A stretch of DNA of 64,000 bases from Tessaracoccus sp. SD287 (GTDB lineage Bacteria; Actinomycetota; Actinomycetes; Propionibacteriales; Propionibacteriaceae), in NCBI RefSeq assembly GCF_017355265.1, contig NZ_JADIJQ010000014.1:1-64000 (forward strand), given 5' to 3'. The notes below the pieces were generated by a model. That model searched no databases. It worked only from the letters and a program-made list of their open reading frames with translations, and was not told the origin of the DNA. Positions within the stretch are counted from its first letter, which is position 1. The number at the start of each line of letters is the position of its first letter. Of the stretch, positions 45,795 through 55,045 are shown piece by piece. Made by a program: the position numbers and the translations under genes.

Positions 45795-47776
45795 CAATTG
45801 CCTTCCTGGAAAATGTGGATGAGTGAGTCTGCGGCTGCTGCGCGCTCGATGCGCGTCCGGGCCTGGGGGTCGGACAGGTAGTGGGGACACACCCTCGGCT
45901 CGTTCAGCACCCCTCGGTGCCACAAGTCCTCGACCAGTGGCAGGTCGCTGAGGCTGAACTTGCCCAGCCACAGCAGGTCGAGGGTGCCGCCGTTGCCCAC
46001 GTGGTTGAGCAGGTCGATGAGGCCACGCAGGTAGACCGCGTCCTTGGTGAGTCCCCCCGAACGGAAGGCCCGCATGGTGGTCGTGAACGCGGTGCCCCGA
46101 GGAAGGCCGGACTCGATCAGGTGCTGGTAGCAGTCCTGGAAGTCGGCGCCGTCAACCATCCGGTGCACCGTGACCACCCGCGCGGCCAGGGTGCGCAGCC
46201 GTCCGGCCGTCAGCCCGCCACACGCGATCTCGGCCAGCACGGCCAAACCCTCCTGGGTTTCGTCATAGCCGGCCAGACCTGCACCCAGCACCTTCAGCGG
46301 CTGGGCAATGCCGTTGGCCCGGGTGACCAGGTGGGTGCCGACCTCATGCTGGATCAAGGCGTTCGCGCGCCGCGTCTCGACCCTCGTCGTCGGTGGGATG
46401 ACCAGGGTGTCGCCTTGCACCATCACCACGGCGGCGTGTTCGGCGATCTCGGCGTGCATGGTGAGCTGGTCGTCAATGGTGCGGTAGTGGTCGACCTCTG
46501 TCTGGGCGCGTTCAAGGAATGCCTCGGCGTCGAGGTAGGAAGGCTCCGGCGGCGCGTCGGGCACCCACTCCAGCATGGCCTCGGCGCGCTGGCGCACGAT
46601 GGGCGAGATGCTGCCGTACAACTCGATGGACAGGGGCAGGAAGTCCGCTGTGTCGCGGGCACGCAGCATCTCGACCTGCAGTTCCAGCTCGCGGTGCTTG
46701 CGCGCCAGCAGTTGGTGCACCATCGGGTCCTGTACCCGGCTGACGTCGATCTGCCCCAGTTCTGCCTCCACGACGTCGGGATCGACCTCCAGTTCGGAGT
46801 ACGTGAACCGGGGGGTCGCGAAGGCATCGAAGAAGGCTCGTCGGGCATCGAGGACGTTGTTGGGCGTCAATGCGCTCAGGAACTCGAAACTCGTCGAGAC
46901 CTGCGCGATCTGGTGGTCAACGGCCCGGTCATCGGCCGACAGGGGGTTGCTGCCCCGCCTGACCGACTCTCCCTGGTGGGTACCACGAGCAGCCAGGACA
47001 TCGGCCAGCGTGTCGGCGGTCCTGCCCAGTGCCTGGGCCAGGTCGGCGATGACCTGTCTGTCGGGCTGGCCGGTCCACTCATCCATGTAGATCTTCTTGA
47101 ACTCGATGGCCAGCGCGCACCCGGTCTGCGGGTAGCGCTCGTGAACCCAGCGGCACAGCTCGGCACCCCGGAACTTGACGTTCTCACGGACATCGAGTGG
47201 TTCGCCGGCGATGGTCGCCTGGGACATCGTGGCGGTGAACGCCTCGACCACATCGGCCCACCTGGAGCGGTCCATCGACCCGGTGCCGAGGTTGACCATG
47301 GGGTTGTCCACCGCGGGTTCGGGGTCGGTGTCCGGGCCTGGGCGCCGGTGGTTGTAGGAGTGCACGTCCAGCACCACGAACGGGCCGCGTGCGGCCACCC
47401 GGTCCAGACGTTCTGCCAGCGCCGCGTAGAACTGCTCGTGCTGGGCCCGCGACCTCTGCGCCACCTCTGGGGGCAGCTCCTGGTCTCGCCAGACCTGCAT
47501 GCCCCAGGACTGTTCTGGAGTGGCGTAGACCGCGTCGGCGGGATCCCGGTTGAGGTCCACCTCGAACCGGGATCGGTGCACCACGACCTGGTCGGGTATG
47601 GCAGCGCCCAGCCGGTCGGTGAACGGATCCTCCTCACGCAGCCGATCATCCTCGTCCAGCACCATGAGTTCAGCGACCTCTGGACGCAGGTCATGTCCGG
47701 CGTGAATGGCGGTGGCGACGACGTGGGAGGTCCAGTCGCCGCGGAACGTGAAGGGCGTCTGGTCGGTGGATTCCAT
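45794..47776 (-). CDS. Fusion: N-formylglutamate amidohydrolase domain + DUF1704 (QEGLA) metallopeptidase domain
   Basis: 660 residues from ATG 47776 (662 from 47782). Numbered from 47782, residues about 15-265 form an N-formylglutamate amidohydrolase-type zinc hydrolase: IHAGHDLRPEV (H27/H30) and VVLDVHSYNH (D139, H141, H145). Residues about 290-660 are DUF1704, the QEGLA family, with HEVGTH (H479-E480-H484) and TQEGLAVLAE (E511). The DUF1704 family includes the eukaryotic MATCAP tubulin carboxypeptidases. The likely reactions are therefore deformylation or amide cleavage plus C-terminal trimming. Coupled to the ATP-grasp gene. Substrate unknown. Confidence 0.83.
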   Translation of the reverse strand: MESTDQTPFTFRGDWTSHVVATAIHAGHDLRPEVAELMVLDEDDRLREEDPFTDRLGAAIPDQVVVHRSRFEVDLNRDPADAVYATPEQSWGMQVWRDQELPPEVAQRSRAQHEQFYAALAERLDRVAARGPFVVLDVHSYNHRRPGPDTDPEPAVDNPMVNLGTGSMDRSRWADVVEAFTATMSQATIAGEPLDVRENVKFRGAELCRWVHERYPQTGCALAIEFKKIYMDEWTGQPDRQVIADLAQALGRTADTLADVLAARGTHQGESVRRGSNPLSADDRAVDHQIAQVSTSFEFLSALTPNNVLDARRAFFDAFATPRFTYSELEVDPDVVEAELGQIDVSRVQDPMVHQLLARKHRELELQVEMLRARDTADFLPLSIELYGSISPIVRQRAEAMLEWVPDAPPEPSYLDAEAFLERAQTEVDHYRTIDDQLTMHAEIAEHAAVVMVQGDTLVIPPTTRVETRRANALIQHEVGTHLVTRANGIAQPLKVLGAGLAGYDETQEGLAVLAEIACGGLTAGRLRTLAARVVTVHRMVDGADFQDCYQHLIESGLPRGTAFTTTMRAFRSGGLTKDAVYLRGLIDLLNHVGNGGTLDLLWLGKFSLSDLPLVEDLWHRGVLNEPRVCPHYLSDPQARTRIERAAAADSLIHIFQEGN

Positions 47777-47784
47777 AGCCATTC

Positions 47785-47790
47785 ACCCTA
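47785..47790 (-). promoter_or_regulatory. -10 box TAGGGT for the fusion/ATP-grasp pair
   Basis: TAGGGT on the minus strand, 8 nt, ATG 47776. The ATG at 47782 would be only 2 nt away, so 47776 is the better start. Confidence 0.4.
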
Positions 47791-47863
47791 TGGGCCGTGG
47801 GATGCGCCTGAGCCGATGGTGGGAAACCCGCCTGGCCCCGTCAAGCCGCGTGCCACAGGCGGA

Positions 47864-49108
47864 TCAGGCGCGCGACCGGCGCCCTCGTCCGACCACCGTG
47901 TTGGCCACCCCGGCCACGGTGACCACCACGGCAGCCACCAGCGGCGCCCACATGGCCGGCATGGCCCCGTAGCGTTCGCCCAGGGCACCGGTGGCCGCCG
48001 AGGACAGTGACTGGCCCACGATCACCGCCGAGCCGAGCATCGTCATGGCGGTCGCCGATCGTCCTCGCGGGCTCAGCCGCACCCCGAGGCCGAACAGGGT
48101 GACCAGGGTCGGGCCCACCCCGCAACCGGCCACCAGCAGGGCGATCACGATGCCGGTCAGGTTCAGCCCGGCCAGGGCGTATCCGACGGCGGACAGCAGC
48201 ATCACCACGGCGAAGCTCGTCCAGCGGGCGGCCAGGGTGAACCCCGGCGGCAACCACATCACCCCGAGCGCGAACACTGCCGAGCCGAGACCCATGGCGC
48301 CGTAGACGATGCCGGCGGACTCCGGCGAGCCGAGCTCGCCCATGGTGGCGGTCAACGACGTCAACGAGGCACCGAAGAACATGCCCACCCCGAACGTGCC
48401 GAGCACCGCCAGCAGCAGCCCGGGGGCGAACAGTTCCCGCACGGGTGCCACCGCGGCAGGGTCCGCGTCCGGGTCGGTGCCGACGGGGGCACTGGGGTGC
48501 AGCGCGAAGGCGGTGACGAAGATGGCCGACAGGGCCGCGGCCAGCACCAGCGGTGCCGCCGGGTGCACCAGGGCCGCCACCAGGCCGACCAGCACCGGGC
48601 CGATGACGAAGTTGATCTCGTCGGCCATCGACTCGTAGGCCATCGCACCATTGAGCGCACGTTCGCGTCGCTCGATCGGGGCACGGGTCAGGATGATCTG
48701 GCCGAGCCGGGTGCGCGACATGGGTCCCACTTGCGGCGCGAAGGCGCCGATCGCCGCCGCGGTGCCCAGGATGGCAAGGTCGGGCAGGGGACTGTAGGCC
48801 ACCCAGGCCAGGACCACCAGCAGGGCTCCGCTGATCAGCGCCGAGATCACCAGCACGGGTCGCTGGCCGAAGCGGTCGGCGGCCGCGCCGAGCAGGGGCC
48901 CGCACAGCGCGGTGCCGATGCCCACGGCCGCCGCCGCGGCCCCGCCCAGGGCCAGCGAGTCCCGGGCGGACACGACCAGGGTCAGGTTGCCGACGACCAT
49001 CATGGCGTAGGGCAGTCGGGCCATGAACGCGATGGGGAAGAACCAGAAGCCGATGGCCGCCACCACGCCGGAGCGGGAGCGATGCGTAGGGCTGCTGGGC
49101 TGGGTCAC
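47864..49108 (-). CDS. MFS transporter
   Basis: 414 residues from GTG 49108, or 420 from GTG 49126. Twelve membrane segments. The loop after helix 2 holds GAAADRFGQRPVL (motif-A-like). A segment after helix 5 (SRTRLGQIILTRAP) resembles other actinobacterial MFS proteins of unknown substrate. TACCCT lies 6 nt before GTG 49108. Located between the DUF1704 gene and cydC on the same strand but with its own promoter. Confidence 0.82.
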   Translation of the reverse strand: MTQPSSPTHRSRSGVVAAIGFWFFPIAFMARLPYAMMVVGNLTLVVSARDSLALGGAAAAAVGIGTALCGPLLGAAADRFGQRPVLVISALISGALLVVLAWVAYSPLPDLAILGTAAAIGAFAPQVGPMSRTRLGQIILTRAPIERRERALNGAMAYESMADEINFVIGPVLVGLVAALVHPAAPLVLAAALSAIFVTAFALHPSAPVGTDPDADPAAVAPVRELFAPGLLLAVLGTFGVGMFFGASLTSLTATMGELGSPESAGIVYGAMGLGSAVFALGVMWLPPGFTLAARWTSFAVVMLLSAVGYALAGLNLTGIVIALLVAGCGVGPTLVTLFGLGVRLSPRGRSATAMTMLGSAVIVGQSLSSAATGALGERYGAMPAMWAPLVAAVVVTVAGVANTVVGRGRRSRA

Positions 49109-49114
49109 CTCGAC

Positions 49115-49120
49115 AGGGTA
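49115..49120 (-). promoter_or_regulatory. -10 box TACCCT of the MFS gene
   Basis: TACCCT on the minus strand, 6 nt, GTG 49108. Confidence 0.4.
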
Positions 49121-49157
49121 GTGCACCTGCCGGTGGCATGCCGGGCGCGCACCAGGG

Positions 49158-50720
49158 CTACCGGCGCACCAGCTCCACCACCCGGTCGCAGCGCGAGATG
49201 AGAGCCTGGTCGTGGGTCAGCACCAGCACCGCCTGGTCCTGGGTGGCGGCGAAGACGTCGCGGATCAATCGCTCGGCGGTCTGGTGGTCGAGGTGCTCGG
49301 TGGGTTCGTCCAGGATCAGCAGGTCGCGTTCGGCGGCCAGCACCCGGGCAAAGGCCAGCCGTCGACGTTCACCGCCGGACAGTCCCAGCCCACCCTCCCC
49401 CAGGATGCGGTCCGGGTCGAGGTCGACCCCGGCCCGGTGCAGGGCGTCGCGCACCTGGTCGTCGGTGGCGTCCCGGTTGCCGATGCGGACGTTCTCGGCG
49501 ACCGAGGTGGCGAAGATGTGGGCGTCCTGGGCGAGGTAGCCGACTCGTCCGCCACGGTGCACCCGGCCCGCCAGCGGTGGGATCAACCCCATCACCGTGG
49601 CGGCCACCGTGGTCTTGCCGACCCCCGACGGGCCCACCAGAGCCACCCGTTCCCCGGGCGAGACGCTCAGTTGAAGCCCGGACAGCAGCGGTTCGGCCCC
49701 CGGCCACCCGACCGACACTTCGTCCAGTGTCAGGCCCTGGCCGGCGGGTCCGGGCACGGCGTCACCGGCGCCGACGTCGGGCTCGTCGAGGGTCTCGACG
49801 ACCCGACGCAGCGCGGCCCGGCACCGCGTCCACGTCTGGGCGGCCTGGGTGAAGGTGCTGAGCACCTCGTGCAATGCCAGCGGGGTCAGCACCAGCACCG
49901 CCAGGTGGCGGGGGTCCAGACGGCCGTCGAGCAGTGCCCCGGAGCCGATCAGCAGGGCGGCGATCACCGCCACACCGGCCGCCAGCACCTGCGCGCCACC
50001 GGCGACGCCCCGCACCCAGGCGCCGCGCGCCTCCTGGCGACGCAACTGGTCGTCGACCTCCAGCACGCGACCGATGGCCCGGTCGGCGGCGCCGTAGGCG
50101 ACCAGGTCCTGGGCGGTGCGGCTGAACTCGCGCACCTGGTCGGCCAACCGTCCGCGGGTGGGGACCGCGTCCAGGTCGATGCGCTGGGTGGCGCGCTGGG
50201 CCAGCAGCGGCACCACCACCCCACCGAGCACGGCGGTCACCAGCAGCACCAGGGCCGAGGCCAGGTTGAAGGTGGCCAGGATGATCGTGGTCGCGGCCAC
50301 CACCAGGGACGCCGACAGCACCGGGATGACCACCCGCACCACCACGTCCTGGATGGCGGCCACATCGGCCACCACCCGGGTGAGCAGGTCGCCGCGCCGC
50401 CGACCGACCAGCGTGGTACCGGCCAACTTGTCGTAGACCCGGATGCGCAGCGCCGACTGCATCCTCAGCACCAGGTCGTGGCCGACCAGCCGCTCGACGT
50501 AGCGGAACCCGCCGCGGGCAATGCCGAAGGCGCGCACCAGCACCGCGGCGGCCTGCAGGTACAGCACCGGTGGGGTCAGGGCGGCGAAGCTGATCAGCCA
50601 GGCGGCGGTGCCCATCAGCGCCACCGAGGACATCGACGCCAGGGCCGCCAGCACGGTGGCCAGCGCGAAGCGGCGGCGCCCGTGGGGCACCGCAGCCAGG
50701 AGTTCGGTGACCAGCCTCAT
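49158..50720 (-). CDS. cydC: Thiol exporter / bd-oxidase assembly ABC protein CydC
   Basis: 520 residues. ABC exporter half: six membrane helices (about 15-280), then the ATPase with GPSGVGKTT, LSGGERRRLAFA and LLILDEPTEHLD. CydDC exports Cys or glutathione-like thiols and is needed for cytochrome bd maturation. Last gene of cydABDC. Overlaps cydD by ATGA. It is shorter than E. coli CydC but complete. Confidence 0.92.
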   Translation of the reverse strand: MRLVTELLAAVPHGRRRFALATVLAALASMSSVALMGTAAWLISFAALTPPVLYLQAAAVLVRAFGIARGGFRYVERLVGHDLVLRMQSALRIRVYDKLAGTTLVGRRRGDLLTRVVADVAAIQDVVVRVVIPVLSASLVVAATTIILATFNLASALVLLVTAVLGGVVVPLLAQRATQRIDLDAVPTRGRLADQVREFSRTAQDLVAYGAADRAIGRVLEVDDQLRRQEARGAWVRGVAGGAQVLAAGVAVIAALLIGSGALLDGRLDPRHLAVLVLTPLALHEVLSTFTQAAQTWTRCRAALRRVVETLDEPDVGAGDAVPGPAGQGLTLDEVSVGWPGAEPLLSGLQLSVSPGERVALVGPSGVGKTTVAATVMGLIPPLAGRVHRGGRVGYLAQDAHIFATSVAENVRIGNRDATDDQVRDALHRAGVDLDPDRILGEGGLGLSGGERRRLAFARVLAAERDLLILDEPTEHLDHQTAERLIRDVFAATQDQAVLVLTHDQALISRCDRVVELVRR

Positions 50721-52354
50721 GGGCTCGGCTCCGTTGCGGCGCTCGCGAGTTCCACCACGCGGTCGGCGGCCTGCAGCATCGCTGGGCGGTGGCTGACCAC
50801 CAGCGCCCCGACCCCGCTGGCACGGACGGCGTCGATGACGGCGGCCTCGGTGTCGGCATCCAGCCCGGCCGTCGGTTCGTCCAGGACCAGCAGCCGGGTC
50901 TGGCCCGACGCGATCCGCAGCAGCGCCCGGGCGACGGCGACGCGGCGACGCTCCCCACCGGAAAGACCCTCACCGTCGTCCCCCACCGGTTTGTCCGGGC
51001 CGAAGTCGGCACCGGCCGCGGTCAGGACGGCCCGCACCGCCTCGGCGTCCGCGTCCGGGTCACCCAGCAGCACGTTGTCGGCGACGGTGCCGTGCACCAG
51101 GCCCGGTTCCTGGGCGACCCAGGCCACCTGGCGCCGCCACTGTGCCGGGTCGACCGTGGCCAGGTCGTCGTCGCCGAGCAGCACCCGTCCGGACTCGGGG
51201 GTGAGGAATCCCATCAGCACGCCGAGCAGGGTCGACTTGCCCCCGCCCGACGGGCCGGCCAGCCCCACCACCTCACCGGGCTCCAGGCGCAGGCTGACCC
51301 GGTCGAGGGTCGGGGTCGCAGCGCCGGGGTAAGTGAAGCTGACCTCGTCCAGCACGATCGCCCGGTCACCCAGGGGACCCAGCGGTTGGCTGCCGTTCGG
51401 AGTTGCGGCGCTGTCGATGATGTCGAAGGCGGCGTCGGCGGCGGCGATGCCGTCGACCGAGTCGTGGAAGTGCACGCCGACCTGGCGCACCGGCAGGAAC
51501 GCCTCGGGGGCCAGGATCAGCACGAACAGGGCGGCCTCGAAGCTGACGTTGCCGTAGACCAGCCGGAAGCCGACGGTGACGGCCACCACGGCCACCGAGA
51601 GGCTGGCCAGCAGTTCCAGCGCGAAGGAGGACAGGAACGAGACGTAGAGCACCCGCATCGTGGTCTTGCGGTAGCGGCGTTCGGTGATCTCGACGCCCGT
51701 GCGCTGGGCCCGGGCACGGGCGAAGGCCTGCAGCGTGGGCAGTCCCTCGATGAGGTCGGCGAAGTGATTCGACAGCCGGTCGGCGGCCCGGAAACTGCGG
51801 GAGGTCGCCTTCTGGGTGGTCCAGCCGATCAGCGCCATGAAGATCGGGATCAGCGGCAGGGTGAAGGCGACGATCAACGCCGAGGGCCAGTCAGTGACCA
51901 GCAGCACCACACCAATGATCAGCGGCACCGTGGCAGCCAGGCCAAGCTGCGGCAGGTACTTGGAGTAGTAGCCTTCCAGCGCGTCCAACCCGGTGGTGGT
52001 GACGTGCACCAGGGTGGAGGACGACACCTCACCCGAGGTCGGACGCGTGGCCCGCGCGGCGACCACGTCGCGCCGCAACTGTGACTTCACGGCCGCCGCG
52101 CTGCGGTGCGCCAGCCACGAGTCGAGCCAGCCGAGCAGTGCCCGCACCGTGAAGACGGCCGCCAGGGCGCCGACCAGCCACGCCCAGTTCGTCGGGCGTC
52201 CGCTGCTGAACACCGTGGTCACCGCGGTCGCGATCAGCCACGCCTGGGCGACCAGCAGGACAGCGGTGCCGATGCCGAGCAGCACTGAGGCCACCAGGTA
52301 CTTCCTGGTGGCCCCGGCGCGCTGGAACAGCCGCGGATGAATGGGTCCGGCCAT
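50717..52354 (-). CDS. cydD: Thiol exporter / bd-oxidase assembly ABC protein CydD
   Basis: 545 residues, same half-transporter layout: membrane domain to about 310, then GPSGGGKST, LSGGERRRVAVA and LLVLDEPTAGLD. Forms a heterodimer with CydC. 3 bp after cydB. In some actinobacteria the two halves are fused. Here they are separate. Confidence 0.92.
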   Translation of the reverse strand: MAGPIHPRLFQRAGATRKYLVASVLLGIGTAVLLVAQAWLIATAVTTVFSSGRPTNWAWLVGALAAVFTVRALLGWLDSWLAHRSAAAVKSQLRRDVVAARATRPTSGEVSSSTLVHVTTTGLDALEGYYSKYLPQLGLAATVPLIIGVVLLVTDWPSALIVAFTLPLIPIFMALIGWTTQKATSRSFRAADRLSNHFADLIEGLPTLQAFARARAQRTGVEITERRYRKTTMRVLYVSFLSSFALELLASLSVAVVAVTVGFRLVYGNVSFEAALFVLILAPEAFLPVRQVGVHFHDSVDGIAAADAAFDIIDSAATPNGSQPLGPLGDRAIVLDEVSFTYPGAATPTLDRVSLRLEPGEVVGLAGPSGGGKSTLLGVLMGFLTPESGRVLLGDDDLATVDPAQWRRQVAWVAQEPGLVHGTVADNVLLGDPDADAEAVRAVLTAAGADFGPDKPVGDDGEGLSGGERRRVAVARALLRIASGQTRLLVLDEPTAGLDADTEAAVIDAVRASGVGALVVSHRPAMLQAADRVVELASAATEPSP

Positions 52355-52357
52355 GGA

Positions 52358-53419
52358 TCAGGCGGCGACCTCGACGTCGTCGGGAATGTTCTTGGTGCTG
52401 ATCCGCTTGCTGAACACCCAGTAGCTCCAGGCCTGGTAGCCGATGACGATCGGCACGAAGACGCCGGCCGCCACCGTCATGATGGTCAGGGTGGTCGGCG
52501 AGGACGCGGCGGTGACCATGTTGAGGCGGTCGGCGACGGCCACGGTGGTGTCCTGGATGAAACCGATGTTGCCGTACATCCTGGTGAAGATGCCGGCGAA
52601 CAGCGCCACGATCGACAGCCCGCCCAGGGCGAAGGCCCAGCCCTCACGCTGGGCACGGGTCAGCAGCACCGAGGCGGCGGCAGCGATGACCGAGACTCCC
52701 CCGACCAGCCACGCGATGACGGTGAAGTCGCCGAACTCCGAGTCGGCGGGCCAGAAGATGTTCTGGCAGGCGACGAAGGTGGCCAGCAGCGCGACGGTGA
52801 CCCAGCCGGCCCGGGCGACGTAGGCCCGGGACTTCTCCCGGACGCTGCCGCGGGTCTTCAGGGTCAAGAAGGTGGCGCCGTGCATCAGGCACACGGCCAC
52901 CAGCAACACCCCGCCGAGCAGACCGAACGGCAGGAACAGGCTCCAGAAGTTGCCGGTCCACAGCAGGCCGTCATTGGGCATGCCGATGACGAAGTTCGCG
53001 AAGCCGATGCCCAGCACCAGCGGCGGCAGCAGTGAGCCGAGGATGGCGAACCAGTCGAACATCTGCTTCCAGCGCGGGTCGTCGTTCTTCGCGCGGTACT
53101 CGAAGGCCACCCCGCGCAGGATCAGTCCGACCAGCACCAGCAGCAGCGGCAGGTACAGGCCCGAGAACATCGAGGCGTACCAGCCGGGGAAGGCGGCGAA
53201 CATGGCCCCACCGGCGGTCAGCAGCCACACCTCATTGCCGTCCCACAGCGGTCCGATGGTGTTGATCATCACCCGGCGTTCCTTGTCGGACCGGGCGGTG
53301 ACCTTGAGGTGCAGCGCGACTCCGAAGTCGAAGCACTCCAGGAAGAAGAAGCCGATCCAGAGCACGGCGATCAGCAGGTACCAGACCGATACCAGCACGG
53401 GGACTGTTTCCAGCAGCAT
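52358..53419 (-). CDS. cydB: Cytochrome bd ubiquinol/menaquinol oxidase subunit II
   Basis: 353 residues, about nine membrane helices. Begins YLLIAVLWIGFFFLECFDFG, the CydB family pattern, and has GPLWDGNEVWLLTAGGAMFAAFP without its last residues as the conserved loop. It partners CydA. 16 bp downstream of cydA. Confidence 0.95.
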   Translation of the reverse strand: MLLETVPVLVSVWYLLIAVLWIGFFFLECFDFGVALHLKVTARSDKERRVMINTIGPLWDGNEVWLLTAGGAMFAAFPGWYASMFSGLYLPLLLVLVGLILRGVAFEYRAKNDDPRWKQMFDWFAILGSLLPPLVLGIGFANFVIGMPNDGLLWTGNFWSLFLPFGLLGGVLLVAVCLMHGATFLTLKTRGSVREKSRAYVARAGWVTVALLATFVACQNIFWPADSEFGDFTVIAWLVGGVSVIAAAASVLLTRAQREGWAFALGGLSIVALFAGIFTRMYGNIGFIQDTTVAVADRLNMVTAASSPTTLTIMTVAAGVFVPIVIGYQAWSYWVFSKRISTKNIPDDVEVAA

Positions 53420-53435
53420 GATGTCTTGCTCCCGC

Positions 53436-54932
53436 TCAGTAGGCGAAGGACAACGGGGCGTCCGGGTCGTCGACCAGGTCGGGGTCGACCGGCGGGTCGA
53501 CCGCCGGCAGGCCCTTCTTGACGTACTTGAGGAACAGGCCGACCTCGATCACCGCCAGGAAGCCGTAGATCAGGGTGTAGACCACCATGGAGGTCACCAC
53601 CTCGGCCACGCTCGCTGTCGGTGAGACCCCGGCCTGGGTGGGCAGCACCCCGGCGACCAGCCAAGGCTGGCGGCCCATCTCGGTGAAGATCCAGCCGAAG
53701 GAGTTCGCGAACAGGGGCAGCAGCGGCAGCGCGAACATCAGCCCGGTCCACAGCTTGCCGGGCTTCGGCAGCCGGTCACGGCGGATGAGCCACAGCAGCA
53801 GCACGCCGACGGCGACGCCGGCCATGCCCAGGGTGATCATCATCCGGAAGGTCCAGTAGCTGAGGAAGATGTTGGGGCTGGGGTCGATGCCGGGATAGTT
53901 GGCCTGCAGTTCGGCGGCGTACTCCTGCTGCAGCTTGGTCTGGGTCAGGTCGAACTGTCGGTAGCCCTGGCTGGCGTAGAGCTCGCGCAGGTCGTTGACG
54001 CCGCGCACGGTGTCGTGGCCGGACATGAACGACAGCAGCCCGGGGATCTTCAGCGACCAGACCTCTTCGGAGCCGTCGAGGGTGCCGATGGTCAGCAGCG
54101 AGAAGCTGGCGTTCGTCTCGGTGTTGTAGAGACCTTCGGCGGCGGCCATCTTCATCGGCTGCGCCTGGATCATCACCTTGGACTGCAGGTCGCCCGTGAT
54201 GATGGTGAACACCGAGGCGGCGATCAGCAGCCACGCGCCCAGCTTGGCGCTGAATCGGAAGGCGGAGACGTCCTCGGCGGGGGCGTCGCTGCCCTGTGCG
54301 CGCAACCGGGACAGGTGCCAGCCGCTGACACCGGCGACGACGGCACCGCCCACCATCCACGCCGCGAACATGACGTGGGGGAAGGTGACCAGGAAGACCG
54401 GGTTGGTCATGACGTCCAGGAAGCCCTGGAGTCCGTCAATCTCGGCGCGTCCGTTGCGGAAGGTGGTGCCAACGGGGTTCTGCATCCACGAGTTGGCGGC
54501 CAGGATGAACACCGCCGACAGCATGGTGCCAAAGGCGACGATGTAGATGCAGGCCAGGTGCAACTTCTGGGGCAGCTTGTCCCACCCGAAGATCCACAGG
54601 CCCAGGAAGGTCGATTCCAGGAAGAAGGCCAGCAGGGCCTCCAGCGCCAGCGGTGCACCGAACACGTCGCCGACGAAGCGGGAGTACTCCGACCAGTTCA
54701 TGCCGAACTGGAACTCCTGGACGATGCCGGTCACGATGCCGAGCGCGAAGTTGATCAGGAACAACTTGCCGAAGAACTTCGTCAGCCGCAGGTACTTCTC
54801 GTTGCCCGTCTTCAACCAGAACGTCTGGATGATGGCGGTGATCATCGAGAGCGCGATCGTGATGGGGACGAACAGGTAGTGGTAGACGGTGGTGATGCCG
54901 AACTGCCACCGCGCCAAGGTCACTGTGTCCAT
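53436..54932 (-). CDS. cydA: Cytochrome bd oxidase subunit I
   Basis: 498 residues. It oxidises menaquinol and reduces O2 at high affinity without pumping. RWQFGITTVYHYLF near the start holds the haem His, ESTFLGLWIFGWDKL the proton-path Glu, and the Q-loop between helices 6 and 7 is short (actinobacterial type). ATG 54932 matches known CydA N-termini and lies 7 nt after TACGGT. First gene of cydABDC, the low-oxygen branch that complements bcc-aa3. Confidence 0.95.
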   Translation of the reverse strand: MDTVTLARWQFGITTVYHYLFVPITIALSMITAIIQTFWLKTGNEKYLRLTKFFGKLFLINFALGIVTGIVQEFQFGMNWSEYSRFVGDVFGAPLALEALLAFFLESTFLGLWIFGWDKLPQKLHLACIYIVAFGTMLSAVFILAANSWMQNPVGTTFRNGRAEIDGLQGFLDVMTNPVFLVTFPHVMFAAWMVGGAVVAGVSGWHLSRLRAQGSDAPAEDVSAFRFSAKLGAWLLIAASVFTIITGDLQSKVMIQAQPMKMAAAEGLYNTETNASFSLLTIGTLDGSEEVWSLKIPGLLSFMSGHDTVRGVNDLRELYASQGYRQFDLTQTKLQQEYAAELQANYPGIDPSPNIFLSYWTFRMMITLGMAGVAVGVLLLWLIRRDRLPKPGKLWTGLMFALPLLPLFANSFGWIFTEMGRQPWLVAGVLPTQAGVSPTASVAEVVTSMVVYTLIYGFLAVIEVGLFLKYVKKGLPAVDPPVDPDLVDDPDAPLSFAY

Positions 54933-54939
54933 GGGGCCG

Positions 54940-54945
54940 ACCGTA
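54940..54945 (-). promoter_or_regulatory. -10 box TACGGT of cydABDC
   Basis: TACGGT on the minus strand, 7 nt, ATG 54932. No ribosome site is present, so a leaderless mRNA fits. Confidence 0.5.
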
Positions 54946-55045
54946 ACAGGTATCTCCAAGAGGCCCGAATCGGGGTGGGCGAACCTGTAATAATCCGCTG
55001 ACTAGGGGTGATGCCGCTCAATCGAGGCAGAACGAGGCCCCAAAC

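Noticed and set aside
45881-48010. 709-residue plus-strand frame opposite the DUF1704 fusion
   Set aside because: Antisense to a gene with two recognisable enzyme domains; no domain of its own.
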